From Sclerurus mexicanus (Eukaryota > Chordata > Aves > Passeriformes > Furnariidae): a stretch of DNA of 64,000 nt. Positions 60,540 through 64,000 of the stretch are shown piece by piece. Each line of letters starts with the position of its first letter. The stretch's first letter is position 1. Below the pieces are notes generated by a model, which worked only from the letters and a program-made list of their open reading frames with translations, had not been told where the DNA came from and searched no databases. The position numbers were made by a program, and so were the translations under genes. Location: assembly GCA_013396755.1 (NCBI GenBank), contig VWZF01002255.1, positions 379,464 to 443,463 of the forward strand. The letters run 5' to 3'.

Positions 60540-60790
60540 GATTGAAGGTCAGATGTGAAGGTCAAGGGAGTGGTTCTTAGTTTATTGTGTTTTTAGTCTT
60601 TGTGGGCCACTTTTTACTTGATGGAAGGCATAATCACAAGCATATTATTGAGAAATAAAGTGAAATTCAAATTTCCTTTAATAATCTATTTAAGTTTCCC
60701 AGGCTTAAGTGGTACCACGTCTGCTTTGCTGTCTCTTCAATCACAATGATGGTATTGGCCACAATTTCAACAGAAAAAGTCATTTACAAA
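60540..60790. promoter_or_regulatory. Candidate conserved noncoding element
   Basis: Contains nuclear-receptor-like half sites (GAAGGTCAGATGTGAAGGTCAAGG holds two AGGTCA-type words, 60545-60568) and GTTTCCCAGGCTTAAGTGG. Repeat-free. Speculative. Confidence 0.25.
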
Positions 60791-63700
60791 CTTTTCTTCG
60801 TGTTAGTCCAATAATTTTGTAAGGAACATACATACAATGTATGTGAAAGTGAAAAAAGACAAAGAGAACAGATAGGCCTGCAGCTATTGAGTCCTACTGG
60901 GTGATTTAAGCAGTAATAACAACAAATTATGATAGCCTTATGGGTGTTAAAATTAATATTTTGCCTTTCTCTACTTATAAAGGCAAATTACCTTTAATTG
61001 TTATCAAATTATTTTCTGATGAAACCATTCTGACTTAAACCAATTTCCCACAGGCCTTTATTATAAAAATTCTAGTCATACCTGATGGCTGTTCAGAAGG
61101 TCTTTAGACATTATATATTTGACACAATATAAATAGCACCCAAAAAGATATAACAGTTATAAAACCCAGCAGTGGTAGCAAGCTACCACCAGAAAGAAAA
61201 AGCAACAATTATATTAGCAATATAAAAAAGTTACTTTCAACCACTTGAGGTTTGACAAGAATTTTCATCATGAGGAAAGAAAAATGGAATGAAAAAGGAG
61301 GAATGCAAATATTGCAAAGTCTGGAAAAGAAAATAATTACATTCTGATTCTAATATCTTAAAAATTCAAAGGAAGAAAACTTTCTGGAAAGGAATCAGTG
61401 CGAGAGTCTTCAACAAATTAGACATGATCTTACAGTACTTTAACTACAAAAGCCAACAAAACAATTTTGAACTGCCCACACAGGGATTTCATTTCTGAAA
61501 GTAGAGAAGTATAAACAGCTATCCTTTTACAACTGCAATGCAGCCTTACTTGGAATATTGCCTGCATTTATGGGTCCAAAGTGTAAGAAAAATGCTAAAA
61601 ATTTCCAGGAATCTTAGGAAAAAAGAAAGGAAAAATCCCTAATAAAAGTCATTAGGGAAATGACACTAACATAGAAGAAAAAAAAAAAGCCCAGTGGAAC
61701 TTCAGCTGAAAAAGACCTGTCAAGAAACCATTTATGCAACAGAAAAAGGAACCTCAGCTGTCTTGTGATGTTGTGGAATGTTTGTCTTTCGCCACAGAAG
61801 GCAGGGTCCATCTGCTCTGGAGATGTGCAGTTTTCCGAGAATCCTGTAAATCTTGTAAAATATGCAAGCACAAATGCTTATTTATAAGTCATTCCTCTCC
61901 ATCCATCAGCTTTGTATGCTTTTCCCTTTTTTTTTTTTTTTGACACAGAAGTGAGCTTCAATTATTTTTGAAGGGTGTGCTGGCTTTGCTCCAGTGAAGG
62001 GTCACCTATTTTTCCAGCCTGCAGGAACAATATATTATTTTTAAAAGGTCCAGATGCTAGATGTTTGGGGAATAAATCCAAACCCTGTTTTGTTCTGTTC
62101 TATTCATGTCTCTTATATTACCAATATTTCGCATCAAAGTTCTACAATAATTGCTAGAGAGTGTCACACTCAAAATCTTGCCAAAACAAACATGAAAATA
62201 CAGAAATTTACTGTTAAAATAGTTCAAAGTTAATATTTAAAATACTATAATACCAAAATATTGAAATACTTCAATAAAATGAAGTCTAATGAAAAAAAAA
62301 TCAGTGAATTGCAGTGAATAGAATTCAAAATATATTACAGACAAAATATTATATATACAAATCTTTCAAGTGTGTTTTCTCTTTTCTATGACACTTTGCT
62401 CCTCCAAGATCCTAAGGCCAGTAGCTAAAATTTTGGGTAGGGAAGTTTTTACAGCAAGTCATCATCGTTCTTAGTCTGTTGCCAGGAGCAGTTTGGTGGC
62501 AATGTTGATGATGCCATCCTCCTGATATTAATATAGGCTTACAGCAACTTCATGTGTTTAATAACCTGCCCTACACCCTGCTCTATCTTTGTTGGTATGA
62601 AAGTCCAGGTTACATTCAAACTTATTATGTAGTTATGTTTTTTACATACATTGGATACTTACTTGTTCTGTGCTTCCTTTGTTATGAACCATGTTTTACT
62701 AAGGTGACAGTCTTCTGGTGAGTAATATTTGGCCATGGGTCAGTTGCTTATAGTCCTGGAGTCTTCAGAGTCACCCTCTTCCTATATTTTCAGGACATCT
62801 GCTATCATTCCATGTCTTTATGCATCTAAGCTGCATTTTTTTCAATGGCAATGGACTCTTCATTCCACATAAATATCTGTTATTACTGTGTATTAATTAC
62901 AAAGTGTATAGAACGAAAACAACTGTTCAAAGTTAAGCTAAAGCTAAATCCAAGCAGATAACTGTTACCTGATCATTAAGTAAGCTAAAACTACCACATG
63001 CTAAAACCAAATCTCCAGGCAGGCTAAGAGAAGTCCAGGTCCTGAGGTCTAAAAGAAGCCTGGGGGATCTCATAAGCAGTAACAACTCCACATTTACTGG
63101 GCTAAAAAGCTATATTAAATAGTATTGAAGGAGCTTCTCACAAGCATTGAGCACAAGAGTTCACAGTAGATATTGAGCAACAGTGTAATTATTGTGTCTC
63201 TTGGAGTGGTCAGTAAGTGACAGTATGAAATAGCCATGTGAGAGAGGAGAACAAGTATGGGAGTCTCTCCAGCTCCTTCTGGAGTATGATTTCTTGGAGA
63301 CAAATCTGGTTTGATACAAGCAGCAGAAAGAACTGAACAAACTCACAAGTTTTTAAATCATGTCTCCATGAAAAGCTCCTAGCATACTCAGCTTGTATTT
63401 ATTTATTTAGGTCATTAGCTTGTATAAGGAAAAAAATGTGAATTGTTACTGCCCAGTAATTGCTCCAAAGAGATTTTGTTTTCTCATAACAGGAAGTTAT
63501 GATCATTCAGACAGACTTGCCAGGAGTCTGATAAAATATGTACTTGTTCAGTCAAATCCTTGACTGCTGATTCAATGTCTTTGGAAACTCCTTGTGACAG
63601 CAAGAGTCTTACTAAACATATTTAAATGTATCTTGTGTGTGCAGATGGGTCCAGTGTATCCAACAACAGAAAAATAAAGCCATCTAAAGAGAATGGGGCA

Positions 63701-64000
63701 CGTAACTTGAAAATGAATATTTAGTTGTTATTCAGTGCTCTACATTGCTAGGGTTTTTTTGTAAAATATTATCCACAATTCTACCTGTGGAAACTGATTC
63801 AGAAAATAATAAACATGTTGTACGGTGTCAATGTACTTCAAGATTTGATAAAGTTTTTGTGGCAAGCAGTAGGTTTTATCCTGAGCTATAAAAACCCAAT
63901 AAGACAAAAACAATCACAAAATTTTCTGTGATTTTTCCTCTGATACAGGCCAATGAAACAACTATAATATTTTATTTCATCCAGGAGAATGCCTGAAAGT
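60791..64000. other. AT-rich unique sequence, no gene seen
   Basis: About 3.2 kb. Includes one CR1 scrap (61535-61605, listed separately) and a 15-T run at 61927-61941. Overlapping minus-strand open frames at 63115-63346 are unrecognised. Confidence 0.45.
61535..61605 (+). mobile_element. CR1 LINE scrap, diverged
   Basis: GCCTTACTTGGAATATTGCC followed by GCATTTATGGGTCCAAAGTG and TAAGAAAAATG resembles the CR1 stretch 'cacctggaatactgcgtccagttctgggctcc...tacaagaaa' in sense orientation. Short and diverged. Confidence 0.5.

Overview
The window looks like a gene-poor, AT-rich intergenic or intronic stretch of a bird genome, most likely a songbird. The evidence is many degraded CR1 LINE fragments (3' ends with the avian ATTCTATG-like tail, and one stretch encoding CR1 reverse transcriptase) and solo LTRs of types common in passerines (5' end TGTCCTGGTTTTGGCTGG; 5' end TGTGGTGGTTTAG). 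No intact protein-coding gene, tRNA, rRNA or CRISPR array could be supported. The longest open frame is 151 codons, is not protein-like, and is best explained by chance.

Layout. 1-2074: AT-rich unique DNA with one minus-strand exon-like stretch (424-516). 2075-4423: a 1,174-bp segment present twice, identical where I compared it, split by a single N. 5072-5575: a probable LTR with three ATTGG boxes, a TATA-like box and AATAAA. 5788-5915: an ancient CR1-type tail. 6-13 kb: unique DNA with a conserved-looking block (8870-9215) and a perfect 12-bp inverted repeat (8057-8088). 13.1-14.1 kb: two CR1 fragments, the second cut at an N. 17520-25109: a 3.8-kb segment present twice around another N, differing by at least two substitutions and one poly-T length change; each copy holds a CR1 fragment and a solo LTR. 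27514-28108: a minus-strand solo LTR. 28.6-29.8, 32.8-33.0 and 35.7-36.1 kb: conserved-looking noncoding DNA. 41.7-42.7 kb: the most distinctive unique sequence, CpG-rich for this window, with repeated GATA motifs, E-boxes, a forkhead-type site and a homeodomain-type site, and a good candidate developmental enhancer. 49.3-50.15 kb: two CR1 fragments facing outward. 53195-53530: a minus-strand exon-like frame broken by one TGA. 54-64 kb: microsatellites, small CR1 fragments and a few conserved-looking blocks.

Two of the three single-N positions sit exactly between direct duplicates, so about 5 kb of the window is probably assembly duplication (unmerged contig overlap or haplotype copies) and the real locus is nearer 59 kb. 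Since no genes were confirmed, no pathway can be described. The biological interest lies in the candidate regulatory block near 42 kb, the two possible minus-strand exons, and the transposon history.
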